NCBI RefSeq assembly: GCF_022760925.1
Contig: NZ_JAKTNT010000001.1
Span: forward strand, 168,644-232,643
Direction: 5' to 3'
Length of the DNA: 64,000 bases
Source: Thermus hydrothermalis
Lineage (GTDB): Bacteria > Deinococcota > Deinococci > Deinococcales > Thermaceae
Notes under the pieces: generated by a model
What the model was told of the DNA's origin: nothing
Database searches by the model: none
The model's input: only the letters and a program-made list of their open reading frames with translations
In this document: piece after piece, positions 51,827 through 59,753 of the stretch
How positions within the stretch are numbered: the stretch's first letter is position 1
Layout of the letters: every line of letters starts with the position of its first letter
Position numbers and translations under genes: made by a program

Positions 51827-52306
51827 CTACCCTCCCCCTAGCCGCCCCAAGGTGAGGCCCACCAGGAAGACCAGGCCCCCGCCCACCAACACCTGGGCCA
51901 CCGTGGCCCCCAAGGGGCTACGCATGTACCGGTAGCGGATCCAGGCGATGGCCAGGAGCACCAACACCACCACGGCGGGGGCCAGGGCCACCCCCATGTG
52001 GGGTATGAGGAGGGGCAGGGTGTGGAAGGTTTCCCCTCCGGTGACGCTCCCCCGGAGCACGGGGTGCCCGCGGCCCGAAAGCTTCCCGTCGTCCGAAAGC
52101 GCTTCCGCGAGGCCCATGGAGAGGGCAGCCCCCAAGGCGGCCGCTATTCCCACCAGGAAGGCGCTATGGGGGTTGCCCGTGAGTCCGGCGGCGGCGAAAA
52201 GGGGGGCCAAGGTGGAAACGGAGCCGTCCATGAGCCCAAGAAGGCCCGGTTGGACCACCTGAAGGACGAGGCGGTGTTCGTCTTCGGGCAGGGTGCGGGG
52301 GTCCAT
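51827..52306 (-). CDS. VIT1/CCC1-like metal transporter family protein
   Basis: 159 aa with about four helices. The pattern [63 protein letters not shown] is that of the iron/manganese VIT1/CCC1 family. The middle loop is short, so it is a compact variant. Typically moves Fe2+ or Mn2+ across membranes. Stands between decayed genes yet appears complete. Confidence 0.7.
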   Translation of the reverse strand: MDPRTLPEDEHRLVLQVVQPGLLGLMDGSVSTLAPLFAAAGLTGNPHSAFLVGIAAALGAALSMGLAEALSDDGKLSGRGHPVLRGSVTGGETFHTLPLLIPHMGVALAPAVVVLVLLAIAWIRYRYMRSPLGATVAQVLVGGGLVFLVGLTLGRLGGG

Positions 52307-52445
52307 GGCCTCAGGTTACCGCGGGCTAATTCTTACTGCAAATGAGTCTCGTTAGCAACCATTTTCCCCCACTTCAACCCCCTGCGGACGGAAGCTAGGG
52401 TAAGGGTGGGGGATCTAGACCTCCCCTCCCGCTCGGTTCTTCCGC

Positions 52446-53434
52446 CTAAAGGCGGAGGTACACCCCTTTGCGGTCCAAGAGCCACAGGACCACGGCCCAA
52501 AGGAGGACGTACCCCAAGGTGAACCCCTACCCGCCCCAGGCGCCAAACCGGGACCCCAAATACCCGAGTGCGGCGGCCATGGGCCCGCCCAGGAAGGTGA
52601 GCTTGAGGCCTACGGGGACGGCGTAGGCCAACAAGGGATTGGTTCCGAAGGGACGAAGGGCCGCCTGCAGCCGGGGCAGGCGGGTTAGAACCGCAAACAC
52701 CGCCACCCCGAAGAACAGGGCAAGGAGGAGATACGCAGGGGTCCAGTACGTCTTGTCCGGGGGGAGGAGGGCTCCGGTCAGGGCTCCCCCCACCAAACCC
52801 AAAAGGCCCCAAGGCCAGAGGGGTTTCCCCTGGCGTAAGCCCTCGCCAAGGCCGGTGGCCAGGAGGACGAAGGCCCCCGTGGGTAAGGCGGAAAGGAGGC
52901 CCCGGAGACCCAAGGGCGCAAGGTAGGTGCGGTTGAGGTGGAGGAGGAGGTTGGTGTCTTCCCGAAAGACCCCCTGACCCGCCCCAGGCACCGGCACCAA
53001 GAGGAGGGCCGCCTCGTACATGCCGAGGAGGAGGGCCAGGAGGGTGCGCCGCAAGGGAGGGAGGTCGTAGAGCCACGCCCCCATCCAGTAGGCGAGGGAA
53101 AGAGTTGGAGCACGTCCAGGGCGAAAACGGGCCGCTTGGCCTGTAGTCTCGTGAGGCCTAGGCCGAGGAGGAAGAGGAGAGCCACCCGGCCCAGGAGGCG
53201 GAGCTCGTAGGCCAGGGGGGAAACGCCTCGGCGTAGGGCCCCCTCCCGGCTGAAGGGTATGGCCGCCCCCATGGCGAGGAGGTACCAGGGGAAGACCAGA
53301 TCCGCCACGAAGTAGCTCCGGCCAAAGGGGCCGTGGCCAAGCCAGGGGGGTGCTCCGGAGGGCAGATTGTTCACGAAGAGCATGAGGAGGACGGTAAGCC
53401 CCCGGAAGGCGTCCAACCGGATGTCCCGCTTCAT
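52446..53434 (-). pseudogene. DUF5009/NagX-like membrane acyltransferase, frameshift plus TAG
   Basis: Starts MKRDIRLDAFRGLTVLLMLFVNNLPSG, the conserved opening of heparan-alpha-glucosaminide acetyltransferase-like proteins. Near 53097-53102 one base is lost (FALDVLQLF in one frame, LAYWMGAWLYDL in the next). The second frame runs through the membrane helices to RFGAWGG, where a TAG (52527-52529) stops it; the same frame then continues GFTLGYVLLWAVVLWLLDRKGVYLRL to 52446, a normal C-terminus for the family. So there are two lesions in one gene. Its start overlaps the stop of the deacetylase gene (ATGA). Confidence 0.75.
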
Positions 53435-54549
53435 CGCTGGGCGAGGAGGCCCCCCACGGTGCCCAGGGCGAGCCCCCGGGCCTTCGCCTTGTGGGCGAAG
53501 AGGGGCAGGACCTCCAGGGTTCCCACCACGTTGTCGTGCAGGAGGACGATCCCCCCAGGCCGGAGGTGGGCCTCGAGGCGGCGCCCCAGGACGCTTCTGG
53601 GGAGGCCCGCATAGTCCCCGGGGTCATCCGTCCAGAACACCGTGGTGAGGCCAAGCTCCTCCGCTACCCGTAGCACGGTGGGGTTGTACCGCCCCCCAGG
53701 GGGACGGAAGTATTGGGGCGTCCTTCCCGTGATGGTCTTCAGGACCTCGTTGCAGAGCAGGAGTTCCCGCCTAATTTCCTCCGGGGAAAGCTTGGCTAGG
53801 CGCACGTGGTGGTAGGTGTGGTTGCCGAGCTCGTGCCCTGCCTCTACCATGTCCCGCACGAAATAGGGGTAGGCCTCGGCGTTGCGCCCAATGACGAAAA
53901 AGGTGGCCTTCAGGCCAAGCCGCTTGAGGAGGTCTAGGAGGAGCGGGGCGAAGAGGGGATGGGGGGCGTCGTCAAAGGTGAGGGCGGCGAAGGGGCGGGT
54001 TGGGTTCCCGTGGTAAAGGAGGGACCCCTTGGCGCCCAAGCGGCTTTGCAGGATCTGGTTGGCCCTTTCCCGGGCCCGAAAGGCCTCGGGGCCCTCCACG
54101 GCGGGGTGGTCTTCCAGGACGGGCTCGAGGGGATAGCGGGTCGCCCTCCCTGGGTTCAGCCAGAGGCGCTCGTATCCCACGGGTTCCCTCAGGGCGAAAA
54201 AGGCAGGGGCTAGCGGCTTGGGTACGCTGGCGGTGAAGAGGGGAAGGTCCTCAGGCCCCCGGTAAGGGGCTCCGTAGACGGAGAGGTCCACCTCGTCCAG
54301 GGAGGGCCTTGCCCGCCAAGCCTCCTCCGCCGCCCGTTGGGCCAGGTGGAGGAGGCGTTCCGGGTTTTTCGTTTCCGCCTCCAGCACCACGTGCGCGGCC
54401 TCCATATAGCCGTTATCCAGGTACACGGCGCGCACCACCCCAGGTAGGGCTAGGTGGAGGACAGGCAGGTCTTGATGGGGCAGGGGCTTAGCTGGGGTGT
54501 CCTTTTCCCCCCACGGGAGGGGGGCTAGGAGGAGGACAAGGGGCCACAT
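53431..54549 (-). CDS. Polysaccharide deacetylase family protein
   Basis: 372 aa with a short signal peptide (MWPLVLLLAPLPWG). The C-terminal 190 residues are a NodB domain: LTFDDAPHPLFA (metal and catalytic Asp pair), HELGNHTYHHVRL (metal His pair), YFRPPGGRYNP, VFWTDDPGDY and IVLLHDN. The first 180 residues are a less common N-terminal domain. It removes acetyl groups from cell-wall or extracellular polysaccharide. Likely operon with the upstream beta-propeller gene (10 bases gap) and with the broken acyltransferase. Confidence 0.88.
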   Translation of the reverse strand: MWPLVLLLAPLPWGEKDTPAKPLPHQDLPVLHLALPGVVRAVYLDNGYMEAAHVVLEAETKNPERLLHLAQRAAEEAWRARPSLDEVDLSVYGAPYRGPEDLPLFTASVPKPLAPAFFALREPVGYERLWLNPGRATRYPLEPVLEDHPAVEGPEAFRARERANQILQSRLGAKGSLLYHGNPTRPFAALTFDDAPHPLFAPLLLDLLKRLGLKATFFVIGRNAEAYPYFVRDMVEAGHELGNHTYHHVRLAKLSPEEIRRELLLCNEVLKTITGRTPQYFRPPGGRYNPTVLRVAEELGLTTVFWTDDPGDYAGLPRSVLGRRLEAHLRPGGIVLLHDNVVGTLEVLPLFAHKAKARGLALGTVGGLLAQR

Positions 54550-54559
54550 AGGCCGAATC

Positions 54560-55471
54560 TTAACGCACCAGGTCTAGGCCATCGGGGAAGCGTAGCTCCC
54601 CGGGCCCAGAACCGGGACGGTCCGTTTTGCCGTACTGGAAGACCACGCGGTTGGTCTTCCGGTCCACCACCAGGATGCGGTGGCGCCGGTCGTCGGTGAG
54701 GGCCACGAGGCCGCTAGCAAGCCCCACCGCCACCGAGGGGTGGTCCAAGCGTCCGGCCTTGCCCGTGGGGGCATACCGCCAGAGCACCCGCCCTTTGAGG
54801 TCCACCTCCAGCACCGCCCCAGGGGACCACCCGTCCACCACCAGCAGGGTACCCCAGGGGGTCAGGTTGGCGTCCGAGGGGTAGTGCAGGGGGAGGGGTA
54901 AGGTGCGGAGGCGGTGGCCGTAGAGGTCCACAATGGCCACGTCGTGCCCTACGATTTCGGTGACCACAAGCCGGTCCATGCCCAAGGGGAAAGCGCCGTT
55001 GGGCTTGTTGAAGTACCCGTTCCCGTTGCGGCAAACCCGGGTTTGGCCCAAGGTGCGGAAGAGCTTCCCCTGCTCGGTGAGTAGGAGGACACGGCAGTTG
55101 CGGATGTCCGCCACCGCCAAGAGGCCCGAGGGCAGGGGGACCAGGTCATCGGGGTTGTCCAACTGGCCAGTTCCAGGCCCGGGCTGCCCTGGCTTGCCGT
55201 AGACCCAAAGGAGCTTTCCCTCTGGATAGCGGACGGCGGCCACAGCGTCCACCTCGGGGTCGGTGATGTACGCTGTTCGGCCCCCTGGGGCAAAAAAGAC
55301 GTCGTCCGTGTAACGGAAGGGTGGGGGAAGGGGTACGGTGCGCACCAGTTTACCTTCCGGAGAGAGCTCCACCAGGCGGTGGTTGCCCGCATCCGCTATG
55401 ACCAGACCCTTTCCCAAGGGCGCTGCCAGACCCAAGGGGAGCGCCAGCACGAGGGGAAGCCATCGGCGCAC
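54560..55471 (-). CDS. Secreted NHL/PQQ-type beta-propeller protein
   Basis: 303 aa with signal peptide (MRRWLPLVLALPLGLAAP). Repeated blades such as GLVIADAGNHRLVELSPEGKLVRTVPLP, GLLAVADIRNCRVLLLTEQGKLFRTLG, RLVVTEIVGHDVAIVDLYGHRL, LLVVDGWSPGAVLEVDLKGRVLWRYAP and LVALTDDRRHRILVVDRKTNRVVFQYG indicate a six- to seven-bladed propeller. Probably a binding or scaffold protein rather than an enzyme. Upstream of the deacetylase gene in the same direction. Confidence 0.75.
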   Translation of the reverse strand: MRRWLPLVLALPLGLAAPLGKGLVIADAGNHRLVELSPEGKLVRTVPLPPPFRYTDDVFFAPGGRTAYITDPEVDAVAAVRYPEGKLLWVYGKPGQPGPGTGQLDNPDDLVPLPSGLLAVADIRNCRVLLLTEQGKLFRTLGQTRVCRNGNGYFNKPNGAFPLGMDRLVVTEIVGHDVAIVDLYGHRLRTLPLPLHYPSDANLTPWGTLLVVDGWSPGAVLEVDLKGRVLWRYAPTGKAGRLDHPSVAVGLASGLVALTDDRRHRILVVDRKTNRVVFQYGKTDRPGSGPGELRFPDGLDLVR

Positions 55472-55514
55472 GAGAAAAGTTTGTACCCCGAACTTGAAGG
55501 GAGCCTGAAGTCGT

Positions 55515-56744
55515 CTAGGCCAGGGTCTGTACCAGGAGGAAAAGGTTCAGGGCCAAGACCAAGAGGGCGCTCCCCCAGGCCAGGAAGCCCACCCACCTAG
55601 GCACCCTTAGGGGGCCCATCACCCTGGGGTCCCCCACCAGGGCGAGGAGGGGAAAGAGGGTAAAGGGGAGTTGCAGGGAGAGGACCACCTGGGAGAGGAC
55701 GATGAGCCCCATGGGGGAAGCATGGAGGGTGAGGGCGATGGAAGCGGGGAGCACCGCCAGCACCCTCACGAGGAGGCGGAGCCGGGCGGGGTTACTCCGG
55801 CTTTGCAAAAAGCCCTCCACCACCACCTGGGCGGCCAGGGTACCGGTGGTGGTGCTGGAAAGCCCGCTCGCCAAAAGCCCCACGCCGAAAGCCGTGGCCG
55901 CCAGGGGGCCCAGGAGGGGGGTGAGGGTGTGGTAGGCCTGGGCCAGATCGGCGATGACCAGGCCCCGCCCGTGGAACACCGCCGCGGAAAGCACGAGGAT
56001 GGCGGCGTTCACCAGCCAGGCCCCGCCCAGGGCGAGGCCGGTGTCCAAGAGGAGGTACCGGTATACCCTTGGGCCGTCCTCCCCCAGCCGGGTTCTCACC
56101 TGGGCCGAGTGCAGGAAGAGGTTGTGGGGCATGACCGTGGCCCCCAGGATCCCCAAGGCCACGAAGAGGGCCCCGGGCTCCAGGAGGGTGGGGTTGGGCA
56201 GGAAGAGGTTGCGCGCAAGCTCCTGGGGGTCGGGCCGGGCCAGGGCGAGCTCCACCACGTACGCCAAGCCGATAACCCCCACCAGGGCGGACACCGCCAG
56301 CTCCACCGCCCGAAAGCCGTACCGCTCCAGGTAAAGGATGAGGAAAACGTCCAGCACCGTGATCCAGGCGGCCAGGACCAAGGGGAGCCCTAGGAGGAGG
56401 TTCAGGGCCACGGCCATGCCCATGAACTCCGCCAGGTCCGTGGCCACCATGGCCACAAAGGCGGTGAGGAAGAGGATTCGCCCGGGCTTTCCGGGGTACC
56501 TTTCCCTTAGGTGCTCCGCCAGGTCCTTCCCCGTGGCGACCCCTAAGCGGGCGGCCAGGGCTTGGAAGAGGAAGGCCATGGCGCTCGCCAGGGTCACCAC
56601 GAAGAGGAGGCGGTAGCCGTAGCGGCTACCCGCCTCGAGGCTCGTGGCCCAGTTTCCCGGGTCCATGTAGCCCACGGATACCAGGAACCCGGGGCCCAGG
56701 TACCACCACCAGGGGCGACTTTTAGGTTTGCCTAAAAGCCCCAT
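55515..56744 (-). CDS. mntH: Nramp-family divalent metal transporter MntH
   Basis: 409 aa with 11 helices. The two metal-binding signatures are present: GYMDPGNWATSLEAGSRYGY in helix 1 and LGATVMPHNLFLHSAQVRTR in helix 6. This is the proton-coupled Mn2+/Fe2+ importer. Codons 3-9 contain a perfect inverted repeat and the sequence just upstream has a further DtxR-like half-site pair, so metal-dependent repression is likely. It is divergent from the cytochrome c gene (88 bases between starts). Confidence 0.93.
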   Translation of the reverse strand: MGLLGKPKSRPWWWYLGPGFLVSVGYMDPGNWATSLEAGSRYGYRLLFVVTLASAMAFLFQALAARLGVATGKDLAEHLRERYPGKPGRILFLTAFVAMVATDLAEFMGMAVALNLLLGLPLVLAAWITVLDVFLILYLERYGFRAVELAVSALVGVIGLAYVVELALARPDPQELARNLFLPNPTLLEPGALFVALGILGATVMPHNLFLHSAQVRTRLGEDGPRVYRYLLLDTGLALGGAWLVNAAILVLSAAVFHGRGLVIADLAQAYHTLTPLLGPLAATAFGVGLLASGLSSTTTGTLAAQVVVEGFLQSRSNPARLRLLVRVLAVLPASIALTLHASPMGLIVLSQVVLSLQLPFTLFPLLALVGDPRVMGPLRVPRWVGFLAWGSALLVLALNLFLLVQTLA

Positions 56745-56757
56745 GCCTTTAGGCTAA
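56719..56757 (-). promoter_or_regulatory. DtxR/MntR-like operator region at the mntH start
   Basis: CTTTTAGG (56719-56726) and CCTAAAAG (56731-56738) form a perfect inverted repeat with a 4-base spacer; its core TTAGG-N4-CCTAA has the half-sites and spacing of DtxR-family operators. A second related stretch, TTAGCCTAAAGG (minus strand), lies between it and the intergenic region. The first lies inside the mntH coding start. Confidence 0.55.
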
Positions 56758-56780
56758 CACGCCTTCCCCTGGAAGGCTGC

Positions 56781-56813
56781 GCTTCAGCCAGGCTTCAGGT
56801 TTGGGTGTACTCT
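56781..56813 (+). promoter_or_regulatory. Tandem GCTTCAG boxes and -10 of the cytochrome c operon
   Basis: GCTTCAG at 56781-56787 and again at 56792-56798, 11 bases apart (one helical turn), followed after 9 bases by TACTCT (56808-56813) as -10. No -35 consensus is present, so activation by an OmpR-type regulator at the repeats is plausible. The same pair recurs at 59139-59156. Confidence 0.55.
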
Positions 56814-56832
56814 GGTACGGAGGAGGTGAAGC

Positions 56833-57279
56833 ATGCGTAAGGTACTTATGATTGCCCTTGGCCTTTCCCTCGGCCTCGCCGCCGCCCAAAGCGGCCAGGC
56901 CTTGTACGGCCAGTACTGCGCCACCTGCCACCAGGCGAACGGCCAAGGGGTTCCGGGTGCCTTCCCCCCGCTGGCGGGGCACGTCCAGGAGATCCTGGCC
57001 AAGAAGGGCGGCCGTACTTACCTGGTGGACCTGGTCCTCTTCGGCCTCCAGGGCCAGATCCGGGTCAAGGGCCAGGCCTACAACGGGGCCATGCCCGCCT
57101 GGGGGCCCCAGCTCAAGGACGACCAGGTCGCCGCCATCCTGAACTACGTGGCCAATAGCTTCGGCAACAAGCCCCCTGCGGGCTTCAAGCCCTATACCCC
57201 GGCGGAGGTCAAGGCGGAGCGGGCCAAGAACCTCACCCCGGCTAAGGTCTACGCCCTCCGCCAGGCCCTCAAGCTCTGA
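56833..57279 (+). CDS. Cytochrome c552-like mono-heme protein
   Basis: 148 aa with a signal peptide (MRKVLMIALGLSLGLAAAQ). The heme motif is YCATCHQANGQG, and the axial Met is in YNGAMPAWG. The surrounding GVPGAFPPLAGHVQEILAKKGGRTYLVDLVLFGLQGQI and C-terminal GFKPYTPAEVKAERAKNLTPAKV are close to cytochrome c552 of Thermus thermophilus, the electron donor for ba3 oxidase. It acts in the periplasm. The next gene (regulator) starts on its last base, so it shares the transcript with a two-component system, unusual for a housekeeping cytochrome. Confidence 0.92.
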   Translation: MRKVLMIALGLSLGLAAAQSGQALYGQYCATCHQANGQGVPGAFPPLAGHVQEILAKKGGRTYLVDLVLFGLQGQIRVKGQAYNGAMPAWGPQLKDDQVAAILNYVANSFGNKPPAGFKPYTPAEVKAERAKNLTPAKVYALRQALKL

Positions 57280-57941
57280 TGGGTCCTAGGCTCCTCCTCG
57301 TGGAGGATGACCTTACCCTGGGCCAACTGGTGGTCCAGGCCTTGGAGGCCCAGGGTTTTCACGTGCGCTGGGCCAAGGACCAGGAGGAAGCCTTAGCCTT
57401 CGTTTGGGAGGAGTCCTTTGACCTCTTAGTCTTGGACGTGCGCCTACCCGAGGGCGAGGAGGCGGGTTTCGCCCTGGCCCGCGCCCTGAGGGAGTCCGGC
57501 TTTTCCCTACCCATCCTCTTCCTCACCGCCAAGGATGCCCTCGAGGACCGCCTCGCGGGCCTGGAAGTGGGGGAGGACTACCTCACCAAACCCTTTGCGC
57601 TCCCCGAGCTTCTGGCCCGCACCCGAGCCCTCCTCCGCCGGGGGGAGCTCCGGCCCCGGCGGGTGGAGGTGGGCGATGTGGTCTTGGAGGTGGAGGCGAG
57701 GCGGGTTCTGAAGGGGGGCGTCCCCGTGGGGCTCACCGCCAAGGAGTACCAGGTGCTGGAGCTCCTCCTCCTCAACCCCGGCCGGCTCTTCTCCAAGGAG
57801 GAGATCCTGGAGCGCGTCTGGGGTCCGGACTACGAGGGCAACTCTAACCTGGTGGAGGTCTACGTGAAAAACCTGCGCAAGAAGCTGGGAGAGGGAATCG
57901 TGGAAACCGTGCGGGGCCTCGGCTACCGTGCGCCCGGATGA
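57279..57941 (+). CDS. OmpR-family response regulator
   Basis: 220 aa. Receiver: LLVEDDLTLGQLV, phosphoacceptor Asp in DLLVLDVRLPEGEE, and Lys in EDYLTKPFALPEL. Winged-helix output domain: GLTAKEYQVLELLLLNPGRLFSKEEILERVWGPDYEGNSNLVEVYVKNLRKKLGEGIVETVRGLGYRA. It overlaps the kinase gene (ATGA). The tandem GCTTCAG boxes before the cytochrome gene and inside the kinase gene end are its likely targets; the signal is unknown. Confidence 0.92.
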   Translation: MGPRLLLVEDDLTLGQLVVQALEAQGFHVRWAKDQEEALAFVWEESFDLLVLDVRLPEGEEAGFALARALRESGFSLPILFLTAKDALEDRLAGLEVGEDYLTKPFALPELLARTRALLRRGELRPRRVEVGDVVLEVEARRVLKGGVPVGLTAKEYQVLELLLLNPGRLFSKEEILERVWGPDYEGNSNLVEVYVKNLRKKLGEGIVETVRGLGYRAPG

Positions 57942-59209
57942 GCCTCAGGCTTCGCCTTGCCCTCGCTGCATCCCTCGTGGCCCTCGTGGGTTTGGGGCTC
58001 GGCCTTTTCCTCTCGGCGCTTCTCCTCTCCCGCCTGGCCCTTGCGGAGGTGGACCAAACCCTCCGCCTTCAAGCCAACCTGCTTCTGGAGTCCGCTTTGG
58101 CGGAACCTGACCGCCTGGTCCCCCCGGAGATGGAGGCCGAGGCCTTGGGAGGGGAGTTCCCCGGCGTGGCTTGGCTTTACGTGGACGGGGAACTCCGTTG
58201 GGAGGGTGGGCTGGGCTCGGCCCCCGACCTGTTGCGGACCTATACGGAAACCCGCCCGGCCACCTTGAGCGGGTGGCGGGTGTACGCCCAGGCGAGGGGA
58301 GAATACCGGGTGGTGGTGGCCCAACCCCTGGGCGTGGTGGACCGGCTATCCGCCCTTTTCCTTCGCCTAAGCCTCCCCATCTGGCTGGGCTTGGGCGTCC
58401 TCACGGGCATCCTCGCCTACTTCTTGGTAGGTCAGGCCCTTTGGCCCCTGCGCCGCCTGGCCCAGGGGGCCGAGCGGTTTACCGTGGTGGACCCACCCCC
58501 GGGAAACGACGAGGTGGCCCGGCTCGCCCGGAGCTTCGCCCGCCTCCTCGCCGCCCTCAAGGCGGAACGGGAGCGGGAGGTCCGCTTCCTTGCGCTGGCC
58601 AGCCACGAGCTGAAGACGCCCATCGCCGCTTTCCGCGTGGGGCTAGAAACCCTATTGCGGGCGCGGGAGGTGAACCGGGAAACCCTCGGGCGGCTCAAGC
58701 TCCAGGCGGAGCGCCTCGAGGCCCTGGCGGAAAACCTCCTCGCCCTCTCGCGCGCCCAAGCGCAAGACCTCCGGTGGGAGGAGGTGGACCTGGTGGTCCT
58801 GGCTGGGGAGGTCTTTGACCGCTTCCAGCCCTTGGCGGTGGCCCGGGGCCGGGAAATTCTCTTGGAAACAGAGCCCGTGCTCGTTCAAGCCGATCCCCGT
58901 CTCCTGGAGCGTGCCCTCAACAACCTGGTGCACAACGCCCTGCTCCACGGCCAGGGCACGGTGCGCCTGCGGGTGGGCGTAGAAGGGGGCAGGCCTTTCG
59001 TGGAGGTGGGGGACGAGGGGCAAGGGCCTCCGCCCGGAAGGGCGGAGGGCTTAGGGATGCGGGTGGTGCGCCAGGTGGCGGATGCGCTTGGCGCAGAGAT
59101 TCTTTTGCGCCGCGAGCGGGGGTTTGCCGTGCAGCTCCGCTTCAGGACCGCTTCAGGGTCCTCCGCTTCAATAGGGCCTGGAGCGGATGCTCCGGAGGTG
59201 CGAGGATGA
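57938..59209 (+). CDS. Sensor histidine kinase partner of OmpR-type regulator
   Basis: 423 aa. Two membrane helices (residues about 6-35 and 143-165) flank a periplasmic sensor of around 105 residues. Then a HAMP domain (LVGQALWPLRRLAQGAERFT), H-box LALASHELKTPIAAFRVGLE, N-box NNLVHNALLHG and G-box-like VGDEGQGPPPGRAEGLGMRVVRQVADALG. The C-terminus is encoded by a region with three GCTTCA elements. Its stop overlaps the start of the next secreted protein gene. Confidence 0.92.
   Translation: MSLRLRLALAASLVALVGLGLGLFLSALLLSRLALAEVDQTLRLQANLLLESALAEPDRLVPPEMEAEALGGEFPGVAWLYVDGELRWEGGLGSAPDLLRTYTETRPATLSGWRVYAQARGEYRVVVAQPLGVVDRLSALFLRLSLPIWLGLGVLTGILAYFLVGQALWPLRRLAQGAERFTVVDPPPGNDEVARLARSFARLLAALKAEREREVRFLALASHELKTPIAAFRVGLETLLRAREVNRETLGRLKLQAERLEALAENLLALSRAQAQDLRWEEVDLVVLAGEVFDRFQPLAVARGREILLETEPVLVQADPRLLERALNNLVHNALLHGQGTVRLRVGVEGGRPFVEVGDEGQGPPPGRAEGLGMRVVRQVADALGAEILLRRERGFAVQLRFRTASGSSASIGPGADAPEVRG
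59139..59171 (+). promoter_or_regulatory. GCTTCAG direct repeats inside kinase gene end
   Basis: GCTTCAG at 59139-59145 and at 59150-59156 (11-base period), plus a third copy GCTTCAA at 59165-59171. They lie 35-67 bases before the ATG of the secreted protein gene 59206. Spacing and sequence match the pair upstream of the cytochrome gene. Confidence 0.5.
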
Positions 59210-59631
59210 AAAGGGTACTGGGGTTGCTTCTAGCTTCGGCCATGGCCTTGGCGGCCTCGGTGGGTGGGCATAACGGGCTTAAAGTGGCGAGCGTCTTCCC
59301 GCCCAGGACCTTGCCCCCGGGCACGGTCTTGGTCCTGGAGGACGCCAAGGGGATGGCGCTGTGGCAGACGGGTAAGGGCACGCTCCCGAGCGCGGAGGAG
59401 CTGGGCAAAGCCGCCTACGTGGTCTTCGCCCTGCCCTCGGGACAGAGCTACCGTTACCCCGTGGTGGGAAAGGCCACCAGCCTTGCCACGGTAAGGGTTC
59501 GGGTGCGCAAGAACGTTTACGCCCTTAGCGCCCTGCTCAAGAATAGGCACGTGGCTGTTGGAAAGGATGGGAACTTGGAGATGGTGCAATCCGTTAAGCC
59601 TCCTAAGGCCGCTCTCCCTAAGAAGCCATAG
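59206..59631 (+). CDS. Secreted hypothetical protein
   Basis: 141 aa with a signal peptide (MKRVLGLLLASAMALAASVGG). The mature part is beta-rich (GLKVASVFPPRTLPPGTVLVLEDAKGMALWQTGKG, KAAYVVFALPSGQSYRYPVVGKATSLATVRVRVRKNVYALSALL) and ends in a basic, proline-rich tail. I do not recognise the family. It overlaps the kinase stop and has possible GCTTCAG control boxes of its own, so it could be a target or an accessory factor of the two-component system. Confidence 0.6.
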   Translation: MKRVLGLLLASAMALAASVGGHNGLKVASVFPPRTLPPGTVLVLEDAKGMALWQTGKGTLPSAEELGKAAYVVFALPSGQSYRYPVVGKATSLATVRVRVRKNVYALSALLKNRHVAVGKDGNLEMVQSVKPPKAALPKKP

Positions 59632-59667
59632 AGATCTTCCGGTTTTTCTAAGCCGGCCCTGGGACAG

Positions 59668-59699
59668 AAACCCCCTACCGGGACCACCGGTAGGGGTTT
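59668..59699. terminator. Bidirectional stem-loop between secreted protein and Argonaute
   Basis: CCCCTACCGG (59672-59681) pairs perfectly with CCGGTAGGGG (59687-59696) around a 5-base loop, with AAA on one side and TTT on the other. It lies between two convergent genes and can end transcripts from both. Confidence 0.7.
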
Positions 59700-59753
59700 A
59701 CCCACTAGTTTGGGAGCTCCCGTTTCCCGTACACCCGCACGCCAGGCTGTGGC

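Noticed and set aside
49560-53434. Genetic recoding of TAG as sense codon
   Set aside because: Many healthy genes in the window end with TAG at the family-typical position, and the affected region also holds frameshifts and deletions, so decay is the simpler reading.
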